From contig CASBPS010000186.1 of NCBI GenBank assembly GCA_949126835.1, positions 387,001-451,000 of the forward strand: 64,000 bases of DNA, in the 5' to 3' direction. The position numbers and the translations under genes are program-made. Under the pieces are notes generated by a model that was not told the origin of the DNA, ran no database searches, and saw nothing but the letters and a program-made list of their open reading frames with translations. Source of the stretch: Anisus vortex. Taxonomy: Eukaryota > Mollusca > Gastropoda > Planorbidae. This document shows, in pieces, positions 1-13,960 of this stretch (position 1 is the stretch's first letter; every line of letters begins with the position of its first letter).

Positions 1-3000
1 CTGCCTAACTACAATGTCCCACATAGTCTATAATAAAAGAGGCTAGCTGCCTAACTACAATATCCCACATAGTCTATAATAAAAGAGGCTAGCTGCCTAA
101 CTACAATGTCCCACATAGTCTATAATAAAAGAGGCTAGCTGCCTAACTACAATGTCCCACATAGTCTATAATAAAAGAGGCTAGCTGCCTAACTACAATG
201 TCCCACATAGTCTATAATAAAAGAGGCTAGCTGCCTAACTACAATGTCCCACATAGTCTATAAAAAAAGAGGCTAGCTGCCTAACTACAATGTCCTACAT
301 AGTCTATAATAAAAGAGGCTAGCTGCCTAACTACAATGTCCTACATAGTCTATAATAAAAGAGGCTAGCTGCCTAACTACAATGTCCCACATAGTCTATA
401 ATAAAATAGGCTAGCTGCCTAACTACAATATCCCACATAGTCTATAATAAAAGAAGCTAGCTGCCTAACTACAATGTCCAACATAGTCTATAATAAAAGA
501 GGCTAGCTGCCTAACTACAATGTCCCACATAGTCTATAATAAAAAAGGCTAGCGGCCTAACTACAATGTCCCACATAGTCTATATTAAAAGAGGCTAGCT
601 GCCTAACTACAATGCTCCACATAGTCTATAATAAAAGAGGCTAGCTGCCTAACTACAATGTCCCACATAGTCTATAATAAAAGAGGCTAGCTGCCTAACT
701 ACAATGTCCTACATAGTCTATAATAAAAGAGGCTAGCTGCCTAACTACAATGTCCCACATAGTCTATAATAGAAGAGGCTAGCTGCCTAACTACAATGTC
801 CCACATAGTCTATAATAAAAGAGGCTAGCTGCCTTACTACAATGTCCCACATAGTCTATAATAAAAAAGGCTAGCTGCCTAACTACAATGTCCCACATAG
901 TAAATAATAAAAGAGGCTAGCTGCCTAACTACAATGTCCCACATAGTCTATAATAAAAGAGGCTAGCTGCCTAACTACAATGTCCCACATAATCTATAAT
1001 AAAAGAGGCTAGCTGCCTAACTACAATGTCCCACATAGTCTATAATAAAAGAGGCTAGCTGCCTAAATACAATGTCCCACATAGTCTATAATAAAAGAGG
1101 CTAGCTGCCTAGCTACAATGTCCCACATAGTCTATAATAAAAGAGGCTAGCTGCCTAACTACAATGTCCCACTATAGTCTATAATAAAAAAGGCTAGCTG
1201 CCTAACTACAATGTCCCACATAGTCTATAATAAAAGAGGCTAGCTGCCTAACTACAACGTCCCACATAGTCTATAATAAAAGAGGCTAGCTGCCTAACTA
1301 CAATATCCCACTATAGTCTATAATAAAAGAGGCTAGCTGTCTAACTACAATGTCCCACATAGTCTATAATAAAAGAGGCTAGCTGCCTAACTACAATGTC
1401 CCACATAGTCTTTAATAAAAGAGGCTAGCTGCCTAACTACAATGTCCCACATAGTCTATAATAAAAGAGGCTAGCTGCCTAACTACAATGTCCCACATAG
1501 TCTATAATAAAAGAGGTCAGCTGCCTAACTACAATGTCCCACATAGTCTATAATAAAAGAGGCTAGCTGCCTAATACAATGTCCCACATAGTCTATAATA
1601 AAAGAAGCTAGCTGCCTAACTACAATGTCCCACATACTCTATAATAAAAGAGGCTAGCTGCCAAACTACAATGTCCCACATAGTCTATAATAAAAGAGGC
1701 TAGCTGCCTAACTACAATGTCCCACATAGTCTATAATAAAAGAGGCTTGCTGCCTAACTACAATGTCCCACATAGTCTATAATAAAAGAGGCTAGCTGCC
1801 TAACTACAATGTCCTACATAGTCTATAATAAAAGAAGCTAGCTTCCTAACTACAATGTCCCACATAGTCTATAATAAAAGAGGCTAGCTGTCAAACTACC
1901 ATGTCCCACATAGTCTATAATGAAAGAGGCTAGCTCCCTAACTACAATGTCCCACATAGTCTATAATAAAAGAGGCTAGCTGCCTAACTACAATGTCCCA
2001 CATAGTCTATAATAAAAGAGGCTAGCTGCCTAACTATAATGTCCCACATAGTCTATAATAAAAGAGGCTAGCTGCCTAACTACAATGTCCCACATAGTCT
2101 ATAATAAAAGAAGCTAGCTGCCTAACTACAATGTCCCACATACTCTATAATAAAAGAGGCTAGCTGCCAAACTACAATGTCCCACATAGTCTATAATAAA
2201 AGAGGCTAGCTGCCTAACTACAATGTCCCACATAGTCTATAATAAAAGAGGCTAGCTGTCTAACTACAATGTCCCACATAGTCTATAATAAAAGAGGCTA
2301 GCTGGCTTACTACAATGTCCTACATAGTCTATAATAAAAGAGGCTAGCTGCCTAACTACAATGTCCTACAAAAACTATAAAAAAAGAGGCTAGCTGCCTA
2401 ACTACAATGTCCCACATAGTCTATAATAAAAGAGGCTAGCTGCCTTACTACAATGTCCTACATAGTCTATAATAAAAGAGGCTAGCTGCCTAACTACAAT
2501 GTCCCACATAGTCTATAATAAAAGAGGCTAGCTGCCTAACTACAATGTCCTACATAGTCTATAATAAAAGAGGCTAGCTTCCTAACTACAATGTCCCACA
2601 TAGTCTATAATAAAAGAGGCTAGCTGCCTAACTAAAATGTCTTACATAGTCTATAATAAAAGAGGCTAGCTGCCTAAATACAATGTCCCACATAGTCTAT
2701 AATAAAAGAGGCTAGCTGCCTAGCTACAATGTCCCACATAGTCTATAATAAAAGAGGCTAGCTGCCTAACTACAATGTCCCACTATAGTCTATAATAAAA
2801 AAGGCTAGCTGCCTAACTACAATGTCCCACATAGTCTATAATAGAAGAGGCTAGCTGCCTAACTACAATGTCCCACATAGTCTATAATAAAAGAGGCTAG
2901 CTGCCTTACTACAATGTCCCACATAGTCTATAATAAAAAAGGCTAGCTGCCTAACTACAATGTCCCACATAGTAAATAATAAAAGAGGCTAGCTGCCTAA

Positions 3001-4930
3001 CTACAATGTCCCACATAGTCTATAATAAAAGAGGCTAGCTGCCTAACTACAATGTCCCACATAATCTATAATAAAAGAGGCTAGCTGCCTAACTACAATG
3101 TCCCACATAGTCTATAATAAAAGAGGCTAGCTGCCTAAATACAATGTCCCACATAGTCTATAATAAAAGAGGCTAGCTGCCTAGCTACAATGTCCCACAT
3201 AGTCTATAATAAAAGAGGCTAGCTGCCTAACTACAATGTCCCACTATAGTCTATAATAAAAAAGGCTAGCTGCCTAACTACAATGTCCCACATAGTCTAT
3301 AATAAAAGAGGCTAGCTGCCTAACTACAACGTCCCACATAGTCTATAATAAAAGAGGCTAGCTGCCTAACTACAATATCCCACTATAGTCTATAATAAAA
3401 GAGGCTAGCTGTCTAACTACAATGTCCCACATAGTCTATAATAAAAGAGGCTAGCTGCCTAACTACAATGTCCCACATAGTCTTTAATAAAAGAGGCTAG
3501 CTGCCTAACTACAATGTCCCACATAGTCTATAATAAAAGAGGCTAGCTGCCTAACTACAATGTCCCACATAGTCTATAATAAAAGAGGTCAGCTGCCTAA
3601 CTACAATGTCCCACATAGTCTATAATAAACGAGGCTAGCTGCCTAATACAATGTCCCACATAGTCTATAATAAAAGAAGCTAGCTGCCTAACTACAATGT
3701 CCCACATACTCTATAATAAAAGAGGCTAGCTGCCAAACTACAATGTCCCACATAGTCTATAATAAAAGAGGCTAGCTGCCTAACTACAATGTCCCACATA
3801 GTCTATAATAAAAGAGGCTAGCTGTCTAACTACAATGTCCCACATAGTCTATAATAAAAGAGGCTAGCTGGCTTACTACAATGTCCTACATAGTCTATAA
3901 TAAAAGAGGCTAGCTGCCTAACTACAATGTCCTACAAAAACTATAAAAAAGAGGCTAGCTGCCTAACTACAATGTCCCACATAGTCTATAATAATAGAGG
4001 CTAGCTGCCTTACTACAATGTCCTACATAGTCTATAATAAAAGAGGCTAGCTGTCTAACTACAATGTCCCACATAGTCTATAATAAAAGAGGATAGCTGC
4101 CTAACTACAATGTCCTACATAGTCTATAATAAAAGAGGCTAGCTTCCTAACTTCAATGTCCCACATAGTCTATAATAAAAGAGGCTAGCTGCCTAACTAC
4201 AATGTCTTACATAGTCTATAATAAAAGAGGCTAGCTGCCTAAATACAATGTCCCACATAGTCTATAATAAAAGAGGCTAGCTGCCTAGCTACAATGTCCC
4301 ACATAGTCTATAATAAAAGAGGCTAGCTGCCTAACTACAATGTCCCACTATAGTCTATAATAAAAAAGGCTAGCTGCCTAACTACAATGTCCCACATAGT
4401 CTATAATAGAAGAGGCTAGCTGCCTAACTACAATGTCCCACATAGTTTATAATAAAAGAGGCTAGCTGCCTTACTACAATGTCCCACATAGTCTATAATA
4501 AAAAAGGCTAGCTGCCTAACTACAATGTCCCACATAGTAAATAATAAAAGAGGCTAGCTGCCTAACTACAATGTCCCACATAGTCTATAATAAAAGAGGC
4601 TAGCTGCCTAACTACAATGTCCCACATAATCTATAATAAAAGAGGCTAGCTGCCTAACTACAATGTCTCACATAGTCTATAATAAAAGAGGCTAGCTGCC
4701 TAGCTACAATGTCCCACATAGTCTATAATAAAAGAGGCTAGCTGCCTAACTACAATGTCCCACTATAGTCTATAATAAAAAAGGCTAGCTGCCTAACTAC
4801 AATGTCCCACATAGTCTATAATAAAAGAGGCTAGCTGCCTAACTACAACGTCCCACATAGTCTATAATAAAAGAGGCTAGCTGCCTAACTACAATATCCC
4901 ACTATAGTCTATAATAAAAGAGGCTAGCTG
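1..4930 (+). repeat. Higher-order block A, copy 1 (partner at 21869-26798)
   Basis: This block matches about 21869-26798 at an offset of 21,868 bp, which becomes 21,869 after a one-base deletion near 3950. Shared ordered markers include AAAATAGG (near 405), CTAGCGGCC (near 553), ATGCTCCAC, CAACGTCCC (near 1255 and 3328), CATACTCTA, the ACAAAAACTATAAA monomer (near 2367 and 3934) and ATGTCTCAC (near 4663). Scattered single-base differences exist, for example TATAAAAAAAG near 264 is private to this copy. The copies part at 4931, where this one carries about 231 extra bp (five monomers) absent from the partner. Inside the block, a sub-block recurs at about 1,566 bp (the GGCTTAC monomer at 2304 and 3870). 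Edges were placed by eye. Confidence 0.8.
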
Positions 4931-7900
4931 CATAACTACAATGTCCCACATAGTCTATAATAAAAGAGGCTAGCTGCCTAACTACAATGTCCTACATAGT
5001 CTATAATAAAAGAGGCTAGCTGCCTAACTACAATGGCCCACATAGTCTATAATAAAAGAGGCTAGCTGCCTAACTACAACGTCCCACATAGTCTATAATA
5101 AAAGAGGCTAGCTGCCTAACTACAATATCCCACTATAGTCTATAATAAAAGAGGCTAGCTGTCTAACTACAATGTCCCACATAGTCTATAATAAAAGAGG
5201 CTAGCTGCCTAACTACAATGTCCCACATAGTCTTTAATAAAAGAGGCTAGCTGCCTAACTACAATGTCCCACATAGTCTATAAAAAAGAAGCTAGCTGCC
5301 TAACTACAATGTCCCTCATAGTCTATAATAAAAGAGGTCAGCTGCCTAACTACAATGTCCCACATAGTCTATAATAAAAGAGGCTAGCTGCCTAATACAA
5401 TGTCCCACATAGTCTATAATAAAAGAGGCTAGCTGCCTAACTACAATGTCCCACAAAGTCTATAATAAAAGAGGCTAGCTGCCTAACTACAATGTCCCAC
5501 ATAGTCTATAATAAAAGAGGCTAGCTGCCTAATACAATGTCCCACATAGTCTATAATAAAAGAGGCTAGCTGCCTAACTACAATGTCCCACAAAGTCTAT
5601 AATAAAAGAGGCTAGCTGCCTAACTACAATGTCCCACATAGTCTATAATAAAAGAGGCTAGCTGCCTAACTACAATGTCCCACATAGTTTATAATAAAAG
5701 AGGCTAGCTGCCTAACTACAATGTCCCACTATAGTCTATAATAAAAAAGGCTAGCTGCCTAACTACAATGTCCCACATAGTCTATAATAAAAGAGGCTAG
5801 CTGCCTAACTACAATGTCCCACATATTCTATAATAAAAGAGGCTAGCTGCCTAACTACAATGTCCCACATAGTCTATAAAAAAAGAGGCTAGCTGCCTAA
5901 CTACAATGTCCTACACAGTCTATAATAAAAGAGGCTAGCTGCCTAACTACAATGTCCCACATAGTCTATAATAAAAGAGGCTAGCTGTCTAACTACCATG
6001 TCCCACATAGTCTATAATGAAAGAGGCTAGCTGCCTAACTACAATGTCCCACATAGTCTATAATAAAAGAGGCTAGCTGCCTAACTATAATGTCCCACAT
6101 AGTCTATAATAAAAGAGGCTAGCTGCCTAACTACAATGTCCCACATAGTCTATAATAAAAGAGGCTAGCTGCCTAACTACAATGTCCCACATAGTCTATA
6201 ATAAAAGAGGCTAGCTGCCTAACTACAATGTCCCACATAGTCTATAATAAAAGAGGCTAGCTGTCTAACTACAATGTCCCACATAGTCTATAATAAAAGA
6301 GGCTAGCTGCCTAACTACAATGTCCTACATAGTCTATAATAAAAGAGGCTAGCTGCCTAACTACAATGTCCTACATAGTCTATAATAAAAGAGGCTAGCT
6401 GTCTAACTACAATGTCCCACATAGTCTATAATAAAAGAGGCTAGCTGCCTAGCTACAATGTCCTACATAGTCTATAATAAAAGAGGCTAGCTGCCTAAAT
6501 ACAATGTCCCATATAATCTATAATAAAAGAGGCTAGCTGCCTAACTACAATGTCCCACTATAGTCTATAATAAAAAATGCTAGCTGCCTAACTACAATGT
6601 CCCACATAGTCTATAATAGAAGAGGCTAGCTGCCTAACTACAATGTCCCACATAGTCTATAATAAAAGAGGCTAGCTGCCTTACTACAATGTCCCACATA
6701 GTCTATAATAAAAAAGGCTAGCTGCCTAACTACAATGTCCCACATAGTAAATAATAAAAGAGGCTAGCTGCCTAACTACAATGTCCCACATAGTCTATAA
6801 TAAAAGAGGCTAGCTGCCTAACTACAATGTCCCACATAATCTATAATAAAAGAGGCTAGCTGCCTAACTACAATGTCCCACATAGTCTATAATAAAAGAG
6901 GCTAGCTGCCTAACTACAACGTCCCACATAGTCTATAATAAAAGAGGCTAGCTGCCTAACTACAATATCCCACTATAGTCTATAATAAAAGAGGCTAGCT
7001 GTCTAACTACAATGTCCCACATAGTCTATAATAAAAGAGGCTAGCTGCCTAACTACAATGTCCCACATAGTCTTTAATAAAAGAGGCTAGCTGCCTAACT
7101 ACAATATCCCACATAGTCTATAAAAAAAAGAAGCTAGCTGCCTAACTACAATGTCCCTCATAGTCTATAATAAAAGAGGTCAGCTGCCTAACTACAATGT
7201 CCCACATAGTCTATAATAAAAGAGGCTAGCTGCCTAATACAATGTCCCACATAGTCTATAATAAAAGAGGCTAGCTGCCTAACTACAATGTCCCACAAAG
7301 TCTATAATAAAAGAGGCTAGCTGCCTAACTACAATGTCCCACATAGTCTATAATAAAAGAGGCTAGCTGCCTAACTACAATGTCCCACATAGTTTATAAT
7401 AAAAGAGGCTAGCTGCCTAACTACAATGTCCCACTATAGTCTATAATAAAAAAGGCTAGCTGCCTAACTACAATGTCCCACATAGTCTATAATAAAAGAG
7501 GCTAGCTGCCTAACTACAATGTCCCACATATTCTATAATAAAAGAGGCTAGCTGCCTAACTACAATGTCCCACATAGTCTATAATAAAAGAGGCTAGCTG
7601 CCTAACTACAATGTCCTACACAGTCTATAATAAAAGAGGCTAGCTGCCTAACTACAATGTCCCACATAGTCTATAATAAAAGAGGCTAGCTGTCTAACTA
7701 CCATGTCCCACATAGTCTATAATGAAAGAGGCTAGCTGCCTAACTACAATGTCCCACATAGTCTATAATAAAAGAGGCTAGCTGCCTAACTACAATGTCC
7801 CACATAGTCTATAATAAAAGAGGCTAGCTGCCTAACTATAATGTCCCACATAGTCTATAATAAAAGAGGCTAGCTGCCTAACTACAATGTCCCACATAGT

Positions 7901-8114
7901 CTATAATAAAAGAGGCTAGCTGCCTAACTACAATGTCCCACATAGTCTATAATAAAAGAGGCTAGCTGCCTAACTACAATGTCCCACATAGTCTATAATA
8001 AAAGAGGCTAGCTGCCTAACTACAATGTCCCACATAATCTATAATAAAAGAGGCTAGCTGCCTAACAACAATGTCCCACATAGTCTATAATAAAAGAGGC
8101 TAGCTGCCTAAATA

Positions 8115-11100
8115 CAATGTCCCACATAGTCTATAATAAAAGAGGCTAGCTGCCTAACTACAATGTCCCACATAGTCTATAATAAAAGAGGCTAGCTTCC
8201 TAACTACAATGTCCCACATAGTCTTTAATAAAAGAGGCTAGCTGCCTAACTACAATGTCCCACATAGTCTATAATAAAAGAGGCTAGCTGCCTAACTACA
8301 ATGTCCCACTATAGTATATAATAAAAAAGGCTAGCTGCCTAACTACAATGTCCCACATAGTCTATATTAAAAGAGGCTAGCTGCCTAACTACAATGTCCC
8401 ACATAGTCTATAATAAAAGAGGCTAGCTGCATAACTACAATGTCCCACATAGTCTATAATAAAAGAGGCTAGCTGCCTAACTACAATGTCCTACATAGTC
8501 TATAATAAAAGAGGCTAGCTGCATAACTACAATGTCCCACATAGTCTATAATAAAAGAGGCTAGCTGCCTAACTACAATGTCCTACATAGTCTATAATAA
8601 AAGAGGCTAGCTGCCTAACTACAATGGCCCACATAGTCTATAATAAAAGAGGCTAGCTGCCTAACTACAACGTCCCACATAGTCTATAATAAAAGAGGCT
8701 AGCTGCCTAACTACAATATCCCACTATAGTCTATAATAAAAGAGGCTAGCTGTCTAACTACAATGTCCCACATAGTCTATAATAAAAGAGGCTAGCTGCC
8801 TAACTACAATGTCCCACATAGTCTTTAATAAAAGAGGCTAGCTGCCTAACTACAATGTCCCACATAGTCTATAAAAAAAGAAGCTAGCTGCCTAACTACA
8901 ATGTCCCTCATAGTCTATAATAAAAGAGGTCAGCTGCCTAACTACAATGTCCCACATAGTCTATAATAAAAGAGGCTAGCTGCCTAATACAATGTCCCAC
9001 ATAGTCTATAATAAAAGAGGCTAGCTGCCTAACTACAATGTCCCACAAAGTCTATAATAAAAGAGGCTAGCTGCCTAACTACAATGTCCCACATAGTCTA
9101 TAATAAAAGAGGCTAGCTGCCTAATACAATGTCCCACATAGTCTATAATAAAAGAGGCTAGCTGCCTAACTACAATGTCCCACAAAGTCTATAATAAAAG
9201 AGGCTAGCTGCCTAACTACAATGTCCCACATAGTCTATAATAAAAGAGGCTAGCTGCCTAACTACAATGTCCCACATAGTTTATAATAAAAGAGGCTAGC
9301 TGCCTAACTACAATGTCCCACTATAGTCTATAATAAAAAAGGCTAGCTGCCTAACTACAATGTCCCACATAGTCTATAATAAAAGAGGCTAGCTGCCTAA
9401 CTACAATGTCCCACATATTCTATAATAAAAGAGGCTAGCTGCCTAACTACAATGTCCCACATAGTCTATAAAAAAAGAGGCTAGCTGCCTAACTACAATG
9501 TCCTACACAGTCTATAATAAAAGAGGCTAGCTGCCTAACTACAATGTCCCACATAGTCTATAATAAAAGAGGCTAGCTGTCTAACTACCATGTCCCACAT
9601 AGTCTATAATGAAAGAGGCTAGCTGCCTAACTACAATGTCCCACATAGTCTATAATAAAAGAGGCTAGCTGCCTAACTATAATGTCCCACATAGTCTATA
9701 ATAAAAGAGGCTAGCTGCCTAACTACAATGTCCCACATAGTCTATAATAAAAGAGGCTAGCTGCCTAACTACAATGTCCCACATAGTCTATAATAAAAGA
9801 GGCTAGCTGCCTAACTACAATGTCCCACATAGTCTATAATAAAAGAGGCTAGCTGTCTAACTACAATGTCCCACATAGTCTATAATAAAAGAGGCTAGCT
9901 GCCTAACTACAATGTCCTACATAGTCTATAATAAAAGAGGCTAGCTGCCTAACTACAATGTCCTACATAGTCTATAATAAAAGAGGCTAGCTGTCTAACT
10001 ACAATGTCCCACATAGTCTATAATAAAAGAGGCTAGCTGCCTAGCTACAATGTCCTACATAGTCTATAATAAAAGAGGCTAGCTGCCTAAATACAATGTC
10101 CCATATAATCTATAATAAAAGAGGCTAGCTGCCTAACTACAATGTCCCACTATAGTCTATAATAAAAAAGGCTAGCTGCCTAACTACAATGTCCCACATA
10201 GTCTATAATAGAAGAGGCTAGCTGCCTAACTACAATGTCCCACATAGTCTATAATAAAAGAGGCTAGCTGCCTTACTACAATGTCCCACATAGTCTATAA
10301 TAAAAAAGGCTAGCTGCCTAACTACAATGTCCCACATAGTAAATAATAAAAGAGGCTAGCTGCCTAACTACAATGTCCCACATAGTCTATAATAAAAGAG
10401 GCTAGCTGCCTAACTACAATGTCCCACATAATCTATAATAAAAGAGGCTAGCTGCCTAACTACAATGTCCCACATAGTCTATAATAAAAGAGGCTAGCTG
10501 CCTAACTACAACGTCCCACATAGTCTATAATAAAAGAGGCTAGCTGCCTAACTACAATATCCCACTATAGTCTATAATAAAAGAGGCTAGCTGTCTAACT
10601 ACAATGTCCCACATAGTCTATAATAAAAGAGGCTAGCTGCCTAACTACAATGTCCCACATAGTCTTTAATAAAAGAGGCTAGCTGCCTAACTACAATATC
10701 CCACATAGTCTATAAAAAAAGAAGCTAGCTGCCTAACTACAATGTCCCTCATAGTCTATAATAAAAGAGGTCAGCTGCCTAACTACAATGTCCCACATAG
10801 TCTATAATAAAAGAGGCTAGCTGCCTAATACAATGTCCCACATAGTCTATAATAAAAGAGGCTAGCTGCCTAACTACAATGTCCCACAAAGTCTATAATA
10901 AAAGAGGCTAGCTGCCTAACTACAATGTCCCACATAGTCTATAATAAAAGAGGCTAGCTGCCTAACTACAATGTCCCACATAGTTTATAATAAAAGAGGC
11001 TAGCTGCCTAACTACAATGTCCCACTATAGTCTATAATAAAAAAGGCTAGCTGCCTAACTACAATGTCCCACATAGTCTATAATAAAAGAGGCTAGCTGC

Positions 11101-13960
11101 CTAACTACAATGTCCCACATATTCTATAATAAAAGAGGCTAGCTGCCTAACTACAATGTCCCACATAGTCTATAATAAAAGAGGCTAGCTGCCTAACTAC
11201 AATGTCCTACACAGTCTATAATAAAAGAGGCTAGCTGCCTAACTACAATGTCCCACATAGTCTATAATAAAAGAGGCTAGCTGTCTAACTACCATGTCCC
11301 ACATAGTCTATAATGAAAGAGGCTAGCTGCCTAACTACAATGTCCCACATAGTCTATAATAAAAGAGGCTAGCTGCCTAACTATAATGTCCCACATAGTC
11401 TATAATAAAAGAGGCTAGCTGCCTAACTACAATGTCCCACATAGTCTATAATAGAAGAGGCTAGCTGCCTAACTACAATGTCCCACATAGTCTATAATAA
11501 AAGAGGCTAGCTGCCTTACTACAATGTCCCACATAGTCTATAATAAAAAAGGCTAGCTGCCTAACTACAATGTCCCACATAGTAAATAATAAAAGAGGCT
11601 AGCTGCCTAACTACAATGTCCCACATAGTCTATAATAAAAGAGGCTAGCTGCCTAACTACAATGTCCCACATAATCTATAATAAAAGAGGCTAGCTGCCT
11701 AACTACAATGTCCCACATAGTCTATAATAAAAGAGGCTAGCTGCCTAACTACAACGTCCCACATAGTCTATAATAAAAGAGGCTAGCTGCCTAACTACAA
11801 TATCCCACTATAGTCTATAATAAAAGAGGCTAGCTGTCTAACTACAATGTCCCACATAGTCTATAATAAAAGAGGCTAGCTGCCTAACTACAATGTCCCA
11901 CATAGTCTTTAATAAAAGAGGCTAGCTGCCTAACTACAATATCCCACATAGTCTATAAAAAAGAAGCTAGCTGCCTAACTACAATGTCCCTCATAGTCTA
12001 TAATAAAAGAGGTCAGCTGCCTAACTACAATGTCCCACATAGTATATAGTAAAAGAGGCTAGCTGCCTAATACAATGTCCCACATAGTCTATAATAAAAG
12101 AGGCTAGCTGCCTAACTACAATGTCCCACAAAGTCTATAATAAAAGAGGCTAGCTGCCTAACTACAATGTCCCACATAGTCTATAATAAAAGAGGCTAGC
12201 TGCCTAACTACAATGTCCCACATAGTTTATAATAAAAGAGGCTAGCTGCCTAACTACAATGTCCCACTATAGTCTATAATAAAAAAGGCTAGCTGCCTAA
12301 CTACAATGTCCCACATAGTCTATAATAAAAAAGGCTAGCTGCCTAACTACAATGTCCCACATATTCTATAATAAAAGAGGCTAGCTGCCTAACTACAATG
12401 TCCCACATAGTCTATAATAAAAGAGGCTAGCTGCCTAACTACAATGTCCTACACAGTCTATAATAAAAGAGGCTAGCTGCCTAACTACAATGTCCCACAT
12501 AGTCTATAATAAAAGAGGCTAGCTGTCTAACTACCATGTCCCACATAGTCTATAATGAAAGAGGCTAGCTGCCTAACTACAATGTCCCACATAGTCTATA
12601 ATAAAAGAGGCTAGCTGCCTAACTATAATGTCCCACATAGTCTATAATAAAAGAGGCTAGCTGCCTAACTACAATGTCCCACATAGTCTATAATAAAAGA
12701 GGCTAGCTGCCTAACTACAATGTCCCACATAGTCTATAATAAAAGAGGCTAGCTGCCTAACTACAATGTCCCACATAGTCTATAATAAAAGAGGCTAGCT
12801 GTCTAACTACAATGTCCCACATAGTCTATAATAAAAGAGGCTAGCTGCCTAACTACAATGTCCTACATAGTCTATAATAAAAGAGGCTAGCTGCCTAACT
12901 ACAATGTCCTACATAGTCTATAATAAAAGAGGCTAGCTGTCTAACTACAATGTCCCACATAGTCTATAATAAAAGAGGCTAGCTGCCTAGCTACAATGTC
13001 CTACATAGTCTATAATAAAAGAGGCTAGCTGCCTAAATACAATGTCCCATATAATCTATAATAAAAGAGGCTAGCTGCCTAACTACAATGTCCCACTATA
13101 GTCTATAATAACAGAGGCTAGCTGCCTAACTACAATGTCCCACATAGTCTATAATAAAAGAGGCTAGCTGCCTAACTACAATATCCCACATAGTCTATAA
13201 TAAAAGAGGCTAGCTGCCTAACTACAATGTCCCACATAGTCTATAATAAAAGAGGCTAGCTGCCTAACTACAATGTCCCACATAGTCTATAATAAAAGAG
13301 GCTAGCTGCCTAACTACAATGTCCCACATAGTCTATAATAAAAGAGGCTAGCTGCCTAACTACAATGTCCCACTATAGTCTATAATAAAAAATGCTAGCT
13401 GCCTAACTACAATGTCCCACATAGTCTATAATAAAAGAGGCTAGCTGCCTAACTACAATGTCCCACATAGTCTATAATAAAAGAGGCTAGCTGCCTAACT
13501 ACAATGTCCCACATAGTCTATAATAAAAGAGGCTAGCTGCCTAACTACAATGTCCTACACAGTCTATAATAAAAGAGGCTAGCTGCCTAACTACAATGTC
13601 CCACATAGTCTATAATAAAAGAGGCTAGCTGCCTAACTACAATGTCCCACATAGTCTATAATGAAAGAGGCTAGCTGCCTAACTACAATGTCCCACATAG
13701 TCTATAATAAAAGAGGCTAGCTGCCTAACTACAATGTCCCACATAGTCTATAATAAAAGAGGCTAGCTGTCTAACTACCATGTCCCACATAGTCTATAAT
13801 GAAAGAGGCTAGCTGCCTAACTACAATGCCCCACATAGTCTATAATAAAAGAGGCTAGCTGCCTAACTACAATGTCCCACATAGTCTATAATAAAAGAGG
13901 CTAGCTGCCTAACTACAATGTCCCACATAGTCTATAATGAAAGAGGCTAGCTGCCTAACT
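8115..13960 (+). repeat. 5,847-bp tandem duplication, copy 1
   Basis: Markers in this interval recur at a constant offset of 5,847 bp, about 127 monomers. Examples are GCTTCC at 8195 and 14042, the CTACCATG monomer at 9584 and 15431, the private variant AGTATATAGT at 12041 and 17888, and ATGCC at 13826 and 19673. The offset never shifts at the marker sites checked, so few or no net indels separate the copies. The left edge lies between 8113, where copy 1 reads TAAATAC against TAACTAC, and the GCTTCC marker at 8195. This is the signature of a recent large unequal exchange, or of an assembly duplication, which sequence alone cannot exclude. Confidence 0.85.
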